DNA of 64,000 nt from Scheffersomyces stipitis CBS 6054 (GCF_000209165.1 NC_009043.1:124001-188000), one strand, 5' to 3'; counted from the first letter of the stretch, positions 53,787 through 64,000 are shown. A program made the numbers and translations. The notes: generated by a model not told the origin, from the sequence alone.

Positions 53787-56240
53787 ATGGCATCGTTGAA
53801 GTCGTTCATCAAGGCTGTCCGGAAAGCTAAGACCATTGCCGACGAACGGGCCGTAGTCCGGAAAGAATCGGCTGCAATCCGGACCTCGTTTAGAGACGTC
53901 ACATTGGATCAGACCACAAGACGTATCAACATCTCCAAGTTGCTCTATCTCTATATCATGGGCGAAAAGACCCATTTTGGACAAGTGGAATGCTTGAAGT
54001 TGCTAGCTTCGCCACGTTTTGTAGACAAACGGTTGGGCTATTTGGCTGCGCTGCTTCTTTTAGATGAAAACCAAGAGGTACTCACTCTTCTCACCAACTC
54101 TTTGGACAATGACATGCAACACCCCAACGCCTATATCGTAGGATTGGCCTTGTGCTGTTTGGGCAACATTGCGCTGCCGGAATTGGCTCGTGATTTGTAC
54201 CAAAATGTCGAGAAAATCATCGCCTCTAATAACGTCTACTTGAAGAAGAAAGCATGCATTGTTGCTGCCAAACTTGTTGAGAAGGAACCGGACTTGTTTG
54301 AGTTCTTTTTGCCCAAAATAGGTCAATTACTTTCAGACAAACTGCCAGCCGTCTTATTGGGCGCTCTTCGCTTGACCAACTCGTTGTATTTGGCTAGCGA
54401 AGATACTCATCCTGTTTTGGTGAAGAATATTCCCAAGATCATATCCCATTTGAAACGTGTAAACACCAGCGGATACCAGCCAGATTACGATGTCATGGGA
54501 ACAGCGGATCCATTCTTGCAAGTAGCCTTGTTGTCAACGTTGAGAACGTTGGCTACAGACGAATATTGCCCCGATCAGCATCTTGAAGAAATCAACGATA
54601 TTTTGACCCAGGTCGCTTCTAACTTGGACAGTGGTAAAAACGCAGCTCATGCTATTTTGTACGAGTGTGTGAGGACGATTTTCGCCATCCAATCGGACCA
54701 GTCGTTGAAGATCTTGGGTGTAAACTTGTTGGGAAAATTCTTATCCACCAAAGAAAACAACACCAGATACGTAGCACTTGATTCCTTGTTATCAGTGATA
54801 AGCATCGAACCATTGGCAGTGCAAAGACACAGATCCACAATTGTGAACTGTTTATCCGATGGAGATATCTCCATCAGAAGAAGAGCGTTGGAGTTGTCGT
54901 TTGCAATTTTGAACGAGCAGAATATCAGAGTACTAGTTCGTGAAATCTTGACATTCTTGGAAAACTGCAACGACAACGAGTTGAAGCCCTACGTCACATC
55001 GCAGTTGACGATTGCTGCTAACAAATACTCGCCCAATGAAAAGTGGCATTTCGACACTTTGATCAGAATGTTGAAACTCTCAGGTGATTATGTCACTTCT
55101 GACAACATCTCCAGCATCTTGGCTCTCATTTTACAATGTAACGATAACGAGTTGAAAAAGCACATTGTACAGAAACTACTTACTTCGTGTTTGGAAGACT
55201 CTACACAATTTGGCTTATCTTTGATTACAGTGTGGTCTCTTGGAGAATATGCCGATTTGGTATTGGGAACCAATGTCGAAGTCCATTCGAAGGAAATTCT
55301 TGTTACCGACAAGGTTGTGCTAGACTTAATCGACAACTTGATCAACAACTCTACTTATTCTGAACTGGAAACAGTTCAATTGATTACATACATATTGACA
55401 GCTGTGATCAAGTTGTCGGTGAAGTTCAGCGATGGGGCATCTCTTGAGCATTTAAGACAGATCTTGAATGCCAGGACTTACGATAACAACTTGGAAATTC
55501 AAGTAAGAGCAGTCGAGTATCAGGAAATATTCGCACAAGATGTAAGTCTCAAGAGAGGTTTATTGGCCAGAATGCCTGCTCCTCCAGTCAAAGAAAGAGA
55601 ATCCTTGACATTACAGAAAGCAAACAACAAGGCTAAAAGAGTAGGATCTTCACCCAACTCTGGTGTTCCTTCCACTACAGAAGATTTGTTACTTGATCTC
55701 ATGGATGATAATGGTGATAGCAATGGTGTAAATGGAAACAAGGATGCTACTGCATTGTTGTCAGATATTTTTGGTGGAAGCAATGGTACTGTAAGTGCTT
55801 CTCAAAATAACAATGCAGCCATCTTGGACTTGTTCAATACATCACCAGCAGCACCTGCTGCTCCCATAGCAGTCGCTACTCCTCAGGAAGAAACAAATTC
55901 CATTCCAGCATTTTCAAACAACTTCATCAAAGTTTCTTTTGTGCCCAAGTCCTTCCCATCCAATGGTGAAGCCATAATAGAAGCACTTGTAGATTCGAAT
56001 TCTGCTAGCACAGTAGAGCAATTCCAATTCCTAATTGCTGTTCCAAAGACCCAGAAGTTGACGATCTCGTCGTCGTCTGAAGGTGACACTTTGGTACCGG
56101 GAGGAAGAATCAAACAGGTATTAAAGTTGGCAGGTAAGCAAGGATCGAAGGTCAAGTTCAGAGTCAAGGCAAAGTATACTGTAAACGGGAATGCTATTGA
56201 GGAACAATTTGACTTTGGTGCCTTTAGTCAGACTCTTTAG
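53787..56240 (+). CDS. APL4: Gamma-adaptin, large subunit of the AP-1 clathrin adaptor
   Basis: Apl4 is the gamma subunit of AP-1, which sorts cargo at the trans-Golgi network and endosomes. The 817-residue protein (832 in S. cerevisiae) starts MASLKSFIKAVRKAKTIADERAVVRKESAAIR, the family N-terminus, followed by the alpha-solenoid trunk to about residue 590. The hinge has two clathrin-box-like motifs, LLLDLMD near 635 and ILDLF near 670. The gamma-ear domain (about 705-817) includes VSFVPKSFPSNGEAIIEALV. A CTG codon at 54174-54176, in NIA-CTG-PELARDL, matches a serine in human AP1G1 (GSSEMCRDL). The frame extends upstream to a non-ATG codon at 53709; the ATG at 53787 is the start. It converges with RPC82 across 191 bases. 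Confidence 0.94.
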   Translation: MASLKSFIKAVRKAKTIADERAVVRKESAAIRTSFRDVTLDQTTRRINISKLLYLYIMGEKTHFGQVECLKLLASPRFVDKRLGYLAALLLLDENQEVLTLLTNSLDNDMQHPNAYIVGLALCCLGNIALPELARDLYQNVEKIIASNNVYLKKKACIVAAKLVEKEPDLFEFFLPKIGQLLSDKLPAVLLGALRLTNSLYLASEDTHPVLVKNIPKIISHLKRVNTSGYQPDYDVMGTADPFLQVALLSTLRTLATDEYCPDQHLEEINDILTQVASNLDSGKNAAHAILYECVRTIFAIQSDQSLKILGVNLLGKFLSTKENNTRYVALDSLLSVISIEPLAVQRHRSTIVNCLSDGDISIRRRALELSFAILNEQNIRVLVREILTFLENCNDNELKPYVTSQLTIAANKYSPNEKWHFDTLIRMLKLSGDYVTSDNISSILALILQCNDNELKKHIVQKLLTSCLEDSTQFGLSLITVWSLGEYADLVLGTNVEVHSKEILVTDKVVLDLIDNLINNSTYSELETVQLITYILTAVIKLSVKFSDGASLEHLRQILNARTYDNNLEIQVRAVEYQEIFAQDVSLKRGLLARMPAPPVKERESLTLQKANNKAKRVGSSPNSGVPSTTEDLLLDLMDDNGDSNGVNGNKDATALLSDIFGGSNGTVSASQNNNAAILDLFNTSPAAPAAPIAVATPQEETNSIPAFSNNFIKVSFVPKSFPSNGEAIIEALVDSNSASTVEQFQFLIAVPKTQKLTISSSSEGDTLVPGGRIKQVLKLAGKQGSKVKFRVKAKYTVNGNAIEEQFDFGAFSQTL

Positions 56241-56431
56241 ACACAAGTATAGCGTGTATTGCGGCTTCACTCTTAAATGATCGAAAACTACATGTAAAAT
56301 AGACTTTCTAGTACTTCCTTCATACCTACAATATAAGTTAATATTAGTATCGAATGATTTTATATATCTAACTGGTTCAAGCTAAATCTGACTATTCGTA
56401 TTGAAGCCACTATGCAAGTTGATCTTAGAGT

Positions 56432-58258
56432 CTATTGATAGATCTCATAAAGCGATTTAATTCTATTGAATCTGACAGTGTTACTAACTTGTCTTGTTTG
56501 CAAGCTCTTTAGTGTCTTCAATTCAGATTCCAATAACAATTCTTCTTCGTGGCCCTTGACGTCTTCTCTTTCACATTTTTCCAACAATATCTTGTGGTCC
56601 TCTCTAAAAGCCTGAATATTGGACAAGATCTCAGCCATTGAGAAAATTAGCGAGTTGCACAAGAATTCGTAACTATAGAACTCCTTGTGTCTGAACAAGT
56701 AGAATGTTTTGGAAGCAGCTCTGTCAGCACTTCTCGGAACTTCTTGAACTTCAAGCATGTTAGCTTTGAGCAATTTGTAGATTTCATTTCTAACGGTTTT
56801 TTCTTTTAATAATACAGAGTTGGAAATCGTCTTCTCGTCACCGATTTTTAATGATTTTAAGCATCTCAAAATTCTGAAAGAGTTGGGACCTAAAGTCGTC
56901 TTGACCAAAGTCTCAAAATTGTATTGCTTCAAGTATTTCAACAATGATGCATATGGGACGGTATAACTTCCTGGTGTAATTTCAATCAACAACTGAGCCC
57001 CTGATCCAGAAGATAATAGTTTTAAATGATGCTGAATTAAGGAAATAGACTGATGATCAAAACTACTGAAATCAACATTGCCGTTGCCGTTGGATTCGAT
57101 TTGCACGGTTCCATTAGATTCGAGCGATTCCGCAATATCATCAGAATCTTCTGTTTTTATCTTTTTAGTTGGCCTCTCGTCATCACCATTGCTGGCTGAT
57201 CTCTTCTTTGGGGTGAGGTTATGTTTTACAAAGTTGTAAGTTAAGATAGAGTTTCTCAAGTCTAGATCATGCGGAAGTAATCGTCCCAAATCTCTGACGT
57301 TGAAAACAGTTTTCTTCTCGTCAACCAACTTATTTTCTATGGAGTTGACAAAGAACCGGGCCTCTTCAGGATCGTTGATCAAACCGGAAATTTGTAAGAA
57401 TGGGTGTGTGAGATCAGGACTCGACGCTTCTACCAATTTCAATGCAGACTCATAGATTCTGGCCGATAATAATCCTACTCTGGATTTGGCCAATGAGACA
57501 AGAGCCGTCGTCCTGAGGTGCTTTTGGAATCTGGACAAGTTGAAGGTGACGACTAACGCAGGGTTCAAACGCTTGATACCATCTTGGGTTAGGTACAAGT
57601 CCTTCGGACTCTGTCCTGATTCGATGAGGTTGATGAATTTGGTCTTTGTCTTCTCTTTAGCCTCCGCAACCCTCTTCACCTCACTCGTGGTGGAGGTTCT
57701 GGGCGTGTTTTTAAGGGTCTCCTGGTACAACTGATTCCAGATATCGTCTACAGGGTTAAAGTTGAAGGGTTGTAATCTGACGATCCAGCGATCGGTGAAG
57801 AGACGGAAAAATAATGTCTGTATATCCAACTTCTTTTCTTCATCGTCAATATTGTTGACATAGTCTTCTATACGGATATGACCATTCACAAGGATGTTCT
57901 GCACGATTTCTGCAGAATCCTCTCCATAGTGTGTTGTGACGTGGCTAATGATGTCTCCAGAGTGTAAGAACACTAGAATGCCAGTTTCGTTGAATGAGTA
58001 GAAAACCTGTTTGGATCCACTCTCTCGCCAGTAGAAGATACAATTCATCTGAATCAATGATACAAGGGCTGATTTCACCTTTTTCACAGGGATTTTTGTT
58101 CTGTGGCTGATGTCTGTAGCCGTCAATCGGCCATAGGAAATCAAACAGGAGATGATGAGTGCGGCTACATCGCCCAAATGGTTGCGGGCGATTGAAGTGT
58201 ACAAGTACGACTTCGGTGATTGTGTCTTGGATGCCTCAGGAAGGTCGCCGATGTCCAT
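56432..58258 (-). CDS. RPC82: Rpc82 (C82/RPC3), RNA polymerase III subunit
   Basis: C82 forms the C82/34/31 trimer that RNA polymerase III needs for promoter-specific initiation. The 608-residue protein (654 in S. cerevisiae) shows the extended winged helices: ARNHLGDVAALIISCLISYGRLTATDISHRTKIPVKKVKSALVSL at the N-terminus (cited here only in part as family-typical), FYSFNETGILVFLHSGDII, and the C-terminal LRCLKSLKIGDEKTISN segment. An acidic and basic linker at about 345-400 (KRRSAS-like, DDERPTKKIKTED) is typical of the subunit. The ATG at 58258 is the first in frame. TCATGTGA at 58364-58371 and ACATGTGA at 58378-58385 lie about 105-130 bases upstream and could be Cbf1- or Ino2/4-type sites. 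Confidence 0.93.
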   Translation of the reverse strand: MDIGDLPEASKTQSPKSYLYTSIARNHLGDVAALIISCLISYGRLTATDISHRTKIPVKKVKSALVSLIQMNCIFYWRESGSKQVFYSFNETGILVFLHSGDIISHVTTHYGEDSAEIVQNILVNGHIRIEDYVNNIDDEEKKLDIQTLFFRLFTDRWIVRLQPFNFNPVDDIWNQLYQETLKNTPRTSTTSEVKRVAEAKEKTKTKFINLIESGQSPKDLYLTQDGIKRLNPALVVTFNLSRFQKHLRTTALVSLAKSRVGLLSARIYESALKLVEASSPDLTHPFLQISGLINDPEEARFFVNSIENKLVDEKKTVFNVRDLGRLLPHDLDLRNSILTYNFVKHNLTPKKRSASNGDDERPTKKIKTEDSDDIAESLESNGTVQIESNGNGNVDFSSFDHQSISLIQHHLKLLSSGSGAQLLIEITPGSYTVPYASLLKYLKQYNFETLVKTTLGPNSFRILRCLKSLKIGDEKTISNSVLLKEKTVRNEIYKLLKANMLEVQEVPRSADRAASKTFYLFRHKEFYSYEFLCNSLIFSMAEILSNIQAFREDHKILLEKCEREDVKGHEEELLLESELKTLKSLQTRQVSNTVRFNRIKSLYEIYQ

Positions 58259-58980
58259 TTCACGTTGTAGAGCAACTAGTGGATTTGTTTGCTGGAGAAA
58301 ACAGAGCTATTTTGGTTGTGAAAAGTAAGTGAAGATGGATCTGAAAAAATTGTTATGTATGAGTCATGTGATTACAAACATGTGACTAAGATAATAATGA
58401 TACTACTGAAACTGGTAGTTGCGTAGCTCGAGAGGTACTAAAGCTCTGCAAAAAAAGAGCGCAGGTTCCCTTTTGGTGTGACATTGTTGTGCAAGTCTTT
58501 CATATGTTATTCTTTTCACTTCAGTAAAATTGTGGTCTTCTTCTTTCCTTAGCCCGTTCCTGCTGTGCATTTTTCAGTCGCATATTTTCTACTCGATTTC
58601 AAACCCAAAATCAACTCTAATTAGTACCGTTTGACTATCTGCAGTCGAAATGTTAGGTTGATTCTACAAATGGTTACTGCACGATTAATGTTAGCAAAAT
58701 GAAGGTAAGAATAGAATATAGAAGGGTAAATGAAGAGGAAGAATAGAAAACTAATATGAAGCAATAAGTCAATTCTCTTGTGGTTGAGGTAAAAGAAAAA
58801 AGGAACCATGTGAGAAAAGGAGTCTAGGAGTCTAAATACTCAGTGGAAGTTAGTTTATAGTATAAAAAAAGTTTACATACAGGCCCACCTTTATCAATGT
58901 TAACCAATTTTTCATTTCTCCATCCGCAAGGACAACCTCTTCTAATCATTCCAAAACTCATATTTACGCCCCAAACCAAC
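58259..58980. other. Divergent promoter RPC82/SKI3
   Basis: This 722-base region has the two CATGTGA elements near RPC82 and otherwise only AT-rich sequence with runs of A and T toward SKI3. An in-frame ATG for SKI3 at 58897 lies inside it. No other gene is seen. Confidence 0.4.
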
Positions 58981-61900
58981 ATGTCGAGTGTCAAGAAGGC
59001 ACTCAAGTTGGCTAAAAGCGCAATCGATCTGGGTGATGCGGAATTGGCCCACGAGCACATTCAGGATGCGCTCAGAACTGATCCTGAGTCCTACTTTGCC
59101 TATGTATTTCTCGGAAAGGCATACCAGTTAGAAAATGATATAGCCAATGCCAATAAAGCTTTCGAAAGAGCGACTCAGTTGGAGCCAGAGAATATGTTGG
59201 CTTGGAGGGGATATTTGCAGAGCGTTAAAAGCGAGTCTGATTATGCGCTTTTTTTCAAGGTTGTCACTCAATTGATACGATTACAAGTAGATCAAGGTTT
59301 TTCTATAGCAGAAACCATAAAGGATATCCGAAACTACTTGGCTGTGCAAAAGTACAAGAAGAACCCAGTTCTCCATGAAATGTATCTCCGGCAATTAAAA
59401 CCGGGAGCTGAGCTAGCCGAACTTGTTGGTTCAGCTCTTGGAAATCCTGTTGATAATCTTCGAGACTTGATCAAGTTGACAGCCAAGAAGTTGGAAGTTG
59501 AGGTAACGCACAAATCGGCAAAAGAAAGAGTGAAGTATGGTAGGAGATTGACAGCAAACCAGCAGCTCAAGATGGACAACTTCCAATGGGCCATCTATAA
59601 GAATACAGACTTAGAGTCGTTGTACGAAATGTATCTCAATATAGGCACAAATGACGACCAGAGAAGAATCTTTGAGGATGATTTGTTGAATTTCAGGTAC
59701 CAACTTCTCAAAGTTTGCCCTGAGAAGAAAGAATTGTTGCACAAGATCCAGGAGATGGTAGATGGCATGGCGTTGGTGAGGACGTCGAGTCGTGTTTGCT
59801 GGAACTTATATTTTGAATGGCTCGATATCCAAAACATAGCTGATCTTCATGAAAGAAATGTCATATATTACTTAAATCACTTCCCTGGTGATGGATTAGG
59901 GATCGTACTCTATGCCTACGCATTAAGTGACATATCGCCTTTCAACAAGAATGTAATCATCAATAGTGTCAAAAGTCACGATTCATTCACCTCGACCAAA
60001 GAGCAGAAGACTAGTAAACGTAAAAAGAGATACGAAGCCGCGACAGAAGTGGAATCAAATACAAAACCAGGCAAAGATAGAGATCCTTATGACATTAGTC
60101 AATTCTACCTATCTTCAGAGGAAGTGATATCTTTCATGTTAAAAGGCTATGACTGTTCCAAACAGTCAGTGTTGGCCATCAGAATCATTATTGAATTTTA
60201 TATTCGTTCCCGAAACTTTCCAGAAGCAACTAAGAAGTGCAAAGAGGGTATTCGTCTTCTTGCTGATTTACAGAGAAGCTTTGGTATCAATTTGAAGAAT
60301 TCCAGAGAACATATCTTGTCCTCTTTAGCTGACATATACACCCAGCAAGATACTCCAAAGAACTTCAACAAAGCCCTTGAATTGTACAACAAAATCTTGG
60401 ATTTTAGTCCTGATAGCGTTAATGCCAGAGTTGGCAAGGGTTTGATTTTGATTGAGAACGGCAAATACGCTGAATCAAAGATGTTGTTAGAAGGCGTAGT
60501 TCAGAAACACCAAGACAATGTCGTGGCTCAGGTCGAATACTATTGGTGTCTGATCTTGCTAAATGACCACGAATCTGGAAGAAAAGGCTTGTATTCTGCG
60601 TTGGAAAAGATCAATGGAGTAGATAATCTAAGTAAAGAAAGGAGGTCTGTTATCCGATGGAGAATAGCTCAAAGTTACTACGTTGAAGACAGCCTGAACG
60701 CTCATAATCTTTCAAATGCTTATTCTGTCTTGATAGAGGCTCTTAAGGACTCTCGATCATATGCCCCAATATACACTTTGTTGGGAATCTTGTTTAAGGA
60801 CTACTATTCCGATTCTGCTCGTGCCCAAAGATGTTTTTACAAAGCATTTGAGTTGGACTACGGGGAAACTACGGCTGCCAAGTATATCGTAGAAGAATTA
60901 TCTTCTAAGGATGAGTGGGGTCTAGCTCAAACCATCTGTGAAAGAATCGTTAACTCTGAGGATGCCATGGAACTGATTCTGAAATCTGCTAAAGATAACA
61001 AGGATAGATCCTGGCCATATAGAGTATTAGGTTACTGTGGTCTTAATAGGCAAAGCGATTATGGCACCGTTGAATGGTTACAGAATGCATTGCGGATTGA
61101 TTCGACGGACTACGAATGTTGGACTGCTTTGGGCGAAGCGTACCTTAACTGTGGACGACTTGAAGCTGCTGTCAAAGTCTTGCAGTTTTCGTTGTCTCTC
61201 AATGAAGGGGCCTGGGAAACCAAGTACTTGTTGGGTATTGCTCATTGTTCAATCTTTGAATTTGATGAAGGAATCAAGCACTTAGTAGAAGCTTTGGAAT
61301 ATAACCCTGGTCAAGAATGTATCTTGAATGCTATCTATGAATCTTATTTGGAAAATACCCATTACTTATTGTTTAATGGCTTTCTGAGAAGAGCGATTCT
61401 GTCCAATTTTGAAACTATCAAATATCTTCAATTGCTGGTAATGCAAAATAAAGATTCGCAAAGCTTATGGAAAGCATTGGCAGAATGCTTTCAATTCTAC
61501 TTGACGGTAAGAGAAAAGATAGGTTCATTCCCAATAGACTTCATGGAGTCCTTATTTGGAACAGTCAATTTTGATACCCCAACTAATGATGTTCTTGCCA
61601 AGCTTGAAGATAAGGAATCCTCTAACTTATCCTACAACGTCTCCTTGTTCAATTCTGGAAAACGGGAGGAGGCAATTTGTAACTTTATGATCATGAGCTC
61701 CAAAGCAGCAGTTCAATTCTTGACCAATAAGCCGAATCGTTCTGTCAGTGCGGCTGCTTACTACAACCTTGGATTATCATACTCTGAAGCTTTCCAATTG
61801 ACGGATATCGCTGCTTATAGAGACAACGCAATTATTGTTCTCAAGAAAGCAATTCAATTGGAAGATACGAACGCTTCTTTCTGGACAGCTTTGGGTAGTG

Positions 61901-63222
61901 TGTATGTTACATCCAATGTCAGAATCTCCCAACATTGTTTTATCATGGCCTGTGAAATTGATGGAAGGGATGTTATTGTTTGGACCAACTTGGCTGCTTT
62001 GTACTTGTATGTGGGCGATTATGAATTGGCAAATGAATGTTTCTTGAGAGCGCAGGCAGCAGAACCACTAGAAACAAATCCATTGTTGGGTCAAGCTTTG
62101 GCAGCTGATGCTATGGGTGACGAGAGCTTGGCTGCCAAAATCTTCAGCCATGCTTTCTCTACCTCTAGAGGAAGGTCACCGTTGGCTTTGGTTTTGTATG
62201 GTTTGTCTGTTTTGCAAAGGAGAATTGACGATATAGATCCCACCGATTATGCTGCCTCACTAGAGTTTAGTCTTGCCAACGAAGCACTATTGACTTACTT
62301 GAAGTATGCTCCAGATGACGTGTTTGCTTTAGAAGCTGCAGCTACCATCGCTGAAAGATGTAAAAGTTACGATGTTGCTGTTACGGTTGGTGAACGCTTA
62401 TGTACAATCCTTGAAGCTAAGTACGAGGAAACTGAAGATGAACAGACATTGGTCAAATACGCTTCTTCCAAGTCCCAGTTGGCCAGACTCTATCTAGGAA
62501 TGCTTGAATACCAGAAAGCACTTGATTGTGCTGAAAATGCTATCGAGTTGATTGGAGATCTGACTGAGGACGCTGAATTGAGCAAGATTGAATTATCATC
62601 GAGAATTGTTCTTGGATTGAGTTGGTTCTTTAATGATGAATTCGAGCTAGCTCTTAAAGAGCTTAGGTCTATACTTTCCGACCACGGTAACACCAGAAGC
62701 ATTGCTATACTTGTAGCACAAATACTCTACGCCTACGGCAGTGAAGAGACAAAGCTGGCAGCATTGGACCAGCTCTTTTCGTATATTGAAGAGAATGGTT
62801 CTTCGCTTGCAGTAGTATTGACGTTGGGAGCCATGTGCGTGGGCGACAATATCGAGGAGTACCTTTTACCAGTCAAGGAGGAATTGGTTGGTATTCTGTT
62901 GGAAGATGTTATCCGCGATACACATAGAGACATTCCTCGATTGATCAGCGAAATCAACAAGCGAATCGACGGTGTTTCAGGCAACAACGACTATCTTTGG
63001 CAGAGGAATGCCGTTTTGTTCCCATCTGAATACGAAGTGTGGAAGAAACTCAATAGTACTATGGCTGTCAGTGTGGCTGCGTTAGAAAAGTCCAAGGTCA
63101 GTGCTTCCCAGGCTAGTGAAGCACATCTTTTGGGTGGCTCTTTGCGTGAACTTCAGAGAAGTATGATCCTAGCTCCAAATCTGGCTATTGCTTCTCAAGC
63201 TTTCCAGAAGATGTTTGCCTAG
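58981..63222 (+). CDS. SKI3: Ski3, TPR scaffold of the Ski complex
   Basis: Ski3 holds Ski2 helicase and Ski8 in the complex that feeds mRNA into the cytoplasmic exosome for 3'-to-5' decay, including non-stop decay started by Dom34-Hbs1. The product has 1,413 residues (1,432 in S. cerevisiae). TPR repeats run over nearly the whole length, from KKALKLAKSAIDLGDAELA through YFAYVFLGKAYQLENDIANANKAFERATQLEPEN and on to AALYLYVGDYELANECFLRAQ. The final segment SMILAPNLAIASQAFQKMFA is the typical C-terminus. I chose the ATG at 58981 (MSSVKKALKLAK), which matches the family start; an in-frame ATG at 58897 would add 28 hydrophobic residues. CTG codons occur here more often than in the highly expressed genes. 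Confidence 0.93.
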   Translation: MSSVKKALKLAKSAIDLGDAELAHEHIQDALRTDPESYFAYVFLGKAYQLENDIANANKAFERATQLEPENMLAWRGYLQSVKSESDYALFFKVVTQLIRLQVDQGFSIAETIKDIRNYLAVQKYKKNPVLHEMYLRQLKPGAELAELVGSALGNPVDNLRDLIKLTAKKLEVEVTHKSAKERVKYGRRLTANQQLKMDNFQWAIYKNTDLESLYEMYLNIGTNDDQRRIFEDDLLNFRYQLLKVCPEKKELLHKIQEMVDGMALVRTSSRVCWNLYFEWLDIQNIADLHERNVIYYLNHFPGDGLGIVLYAYALSDISPFNKNVIINSVKSHDSFTSTKEQKTSKRKKRYEAATEVESNTKPGKDRDPYDISQFYLSSEEVISFMLKGYDCSKQSVLAIRIIIEFYIRSRNFPEATKKCKEGIRLLADLQRSFGINLKNSREHILSSLADIYTQQDTPKNFNKALELYNKILDFSPDSVNARVGKGLILIENGKYAESKMLLEGVVQKHQDNVVAQVEYYWCLILLNDHESGRKGLYSALEKINGVDNLSKERRSVIRWRIAQSYYVEDSLNAHNLSNAYSVLIEALKDSRSYAPIYTLLGILFKDYYSDSARAQRCFYKAFELDYGETTAAKYIVEELSSKDEWGLAQTICERIVNSEDAMELILKSAKDNKDRSWPYRVLGYCGLNRQSDYGTVEWLQNALRIDSTDYECWTALGEAYLNCGRLEAAVKVLQFSLSLNEGAWETKYLLGIAHCSIFEFDEGIKHLVEALEYNPGQECILNAIYESYLENTHYLLFNGFLRRAILSNFETIKYLQLLVMQNKDSQSLWKALAECFQFYLTVREKIGSFPIDFMESLFGTVNFDTPTNDVLAKLEDKESSNLSYNVSLFNSGKREEAICNFMIMSSKAAVQFLTNKPNRSVSAAAYYNLGLSYSEAFQLTDIAAYRDNAIIVLKKAIQLEDTNASFWTALGSVYVTSNVRISQHCFIMACEIDGRDVIVWTNLAALYLYVGDYELANECFLRAQAAEPLETNPLLGQALAADAMGDESLAAKIFSHAFSTSRGRSPLALVLYGLSVLQRRIDDIDPTDYAASLEFSLANEALLTYLKYAPDDVFALEAAATIAERCKSYDVAVTVGERLCTILEAKYEETEDEQTLVKYASSKSQLARLYLGMLEYQKALDCAENAIELIGDLTEDAELSKIELSSRIVLGLSWFFNDEFELALKELRSILSDHGNTRSIAILVAQILYAYGSEETKLAALDQLFSYIEENGSSLAVVLTLGAMCVGDNIEEYLLPVKEELVGILLEDVIRDTHRDIPRLISEINKRIDGVSGNNDYLWQRNAVLFPSEYEVWKKLNSTMAVSVAALEKSKVSASQASEAHLLGGSLRELQRSMILAPNLAIASQAFQKMFA

Positions 63223-64000
63223 CATACATAAATTAGCATATAAAGAATAATAATCATATAAAGTATAGACATGGAGAACAGGTCTTAGTAACCGTAGTAC
63301 CAATTAGATACGTTGCTCGTAGCAGAGAATACTGTCGGACCACTTGTATGTGATGACTGAACATAAAATTGAAAGTTCAAGAATAACTTATACATGACGA
63401 CCGGCTTTTTAATAATTGAAAATAGAGTTCAGAAAAGAAAAGTTGCAGCCATTTTTCGACAGGATGCATAGAAGCTACCCCATATTTAGGACTGCAATGC
63501 ACGGAAGATATCACACCCAATCGTGACTACGTCATTGGCTCCCTACAACTGCAACAGTAAACAGAGCGGACATGTGACAGTTGCAGACTCTCCCATGCCG
63601 AAAGGCTCGGAAGACGCTTACGGGCGTCATTCGAATGTCCCTCTTGGCTGGTGATTGCAACCGGTTCCGCTCCTGTAGAAAGGACCAAGGGTCTGGAGGG
63701 GAAGCCGAGGGAAACGTCACCCTCGAATCTGGACTAAAGGGTCTAAGAGCACCGTTAGAGTGATAATAGAAGCAAAAATAGTTCCGATACAGTTGGAGCA
63801 GTTTGACGGTGGTGACAGAGAGGAACTGTGAATTCGCAATTATCGGCGCAACCATTGTCACGTAGTCACGAACCCTCCCCTGCTCCTCGCTACCAGCATC
63901 TCGTTGCTGCGAACCCTCGTGCCAGATCTCACACTCTCGCTGGCTACACTCTTTCTCGAGCAATTTCATTATTACCCAAACCATTCCCGACCCGTCATAC
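63223..64000. other. 3' flank of SKI3 and upstream region of the next gene
   Basis: AT-rich to about 63430, then richer in G and C to the right edge, as in promoters elsewhere in this window. The 150-residue opposite-strand ORF at 63532-63984 has erratic composition and no family features. I call no gene here. Confidence 0.4.

Noticed and set aside
53402..53830. 142-codon ORF overlapping the APL4 start
   Set aside because: It is out of frame with APL4, has no domain, and is most simply a chance reading of the pyrimidine-rich leader.
63532..63984. 150-codon minus-strand ORF at the right edge
   Set aside because: Odd composition and no recognisable domain; the region resembles a GC-richer promoter like others in the window.

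Overview
The window is nuclear DNA of a budding yeast, most likely a CUG-Ser1 ('CTG clade') species close to Scheffersomyces (Pichia) stipitis. Genes are compact, mostly single-exon and orthologous to Saccharomyces cerevisiae genes. Introns are few and carry yeast-type GTATGT donors and TACTAAC branch sites. A hand scan found no in-frame CTG codon in PGM2 (560 codons) or RHO1 (199 codons), although CTG is frequent out of frame. Where CTG is used in APL4 and MTR3 it falls at family positions that hold small or polar residues, as expected if CTG is read as serine. The clade call rests on codon use, intron style and gene content; the species name is inference.

Layout. 1-2308 (minus): 3'-truncated DOM34, then ARC1. 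2975-9686 (plus): ERT1 (one intron), a YBR241C/VPS73-type sugar porter, RPL28 (one intron) and a YBR242W/YGK1-type HD-domain deoxynucleotidase. This matches the S. cerevisiae YBR239C-YBR242W block with RPL28 set into it. 10445-14399 (plus): ERV1 (one intron), a thioredoxin-fold mitochondrial-type protein without its active-site cysteines, and RIB1. 15464-19386 (plus): an ASG1-like zinc-cluster factor and the exosome subunit MTR3, convergent with CHO2 (minus). 23745-27128 (minus): DBP2 with a long late intron, then RPC19. 27813-37086 (plus): an unrecognised coiled-coil protein, the AZF1-like C2H2 factor and CEX1, convergent with an unrecognised 189-residue ORF (minus). 39591-45125 (plus): an OPT-family oligopeptide transporter and PGM2, convergent with a GZF3/DAL80-like GATA repressor (minus). 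49801-63222: a strongly divergent Rho-like GTPase, RHO1 and APL4 (plus), RPC82 (minus), then SKI3 (plus).

Common themes. Several genes serve translation and RNA surveillance: DOM34, SKI3, ARC1, RPL28, MTR3, DBP2, CEX1, and the Pol I/III subunits RPC19 and RPC82. Others serve carbon and nitrogen control: ERT1, AZF1, GZF3, OPT and PGM2. Promoter motifs fit this. RPL28 has a palindromic Tbf1-type site flanked by Cbf1-type sites, as described for ribosomal protein genes of the clade. DBP2 and RPC19 each have a paired PAC and RRPE element. The GZF3 promoter has clustered GATA sites.

I found no CRISPR array, no intact mobile element, no tRNA gene I could defend, and no clearly new multi-gene system. 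The items most worth a second look are the atypical Rho GTPase beside RHO1, the two-start HD phosphohydrolase, the overlapping upstream ORF on ERT1, the two possible ERV1 splice acceptors, the DBP2 intron, and three genes of unknown or only fold-level function.
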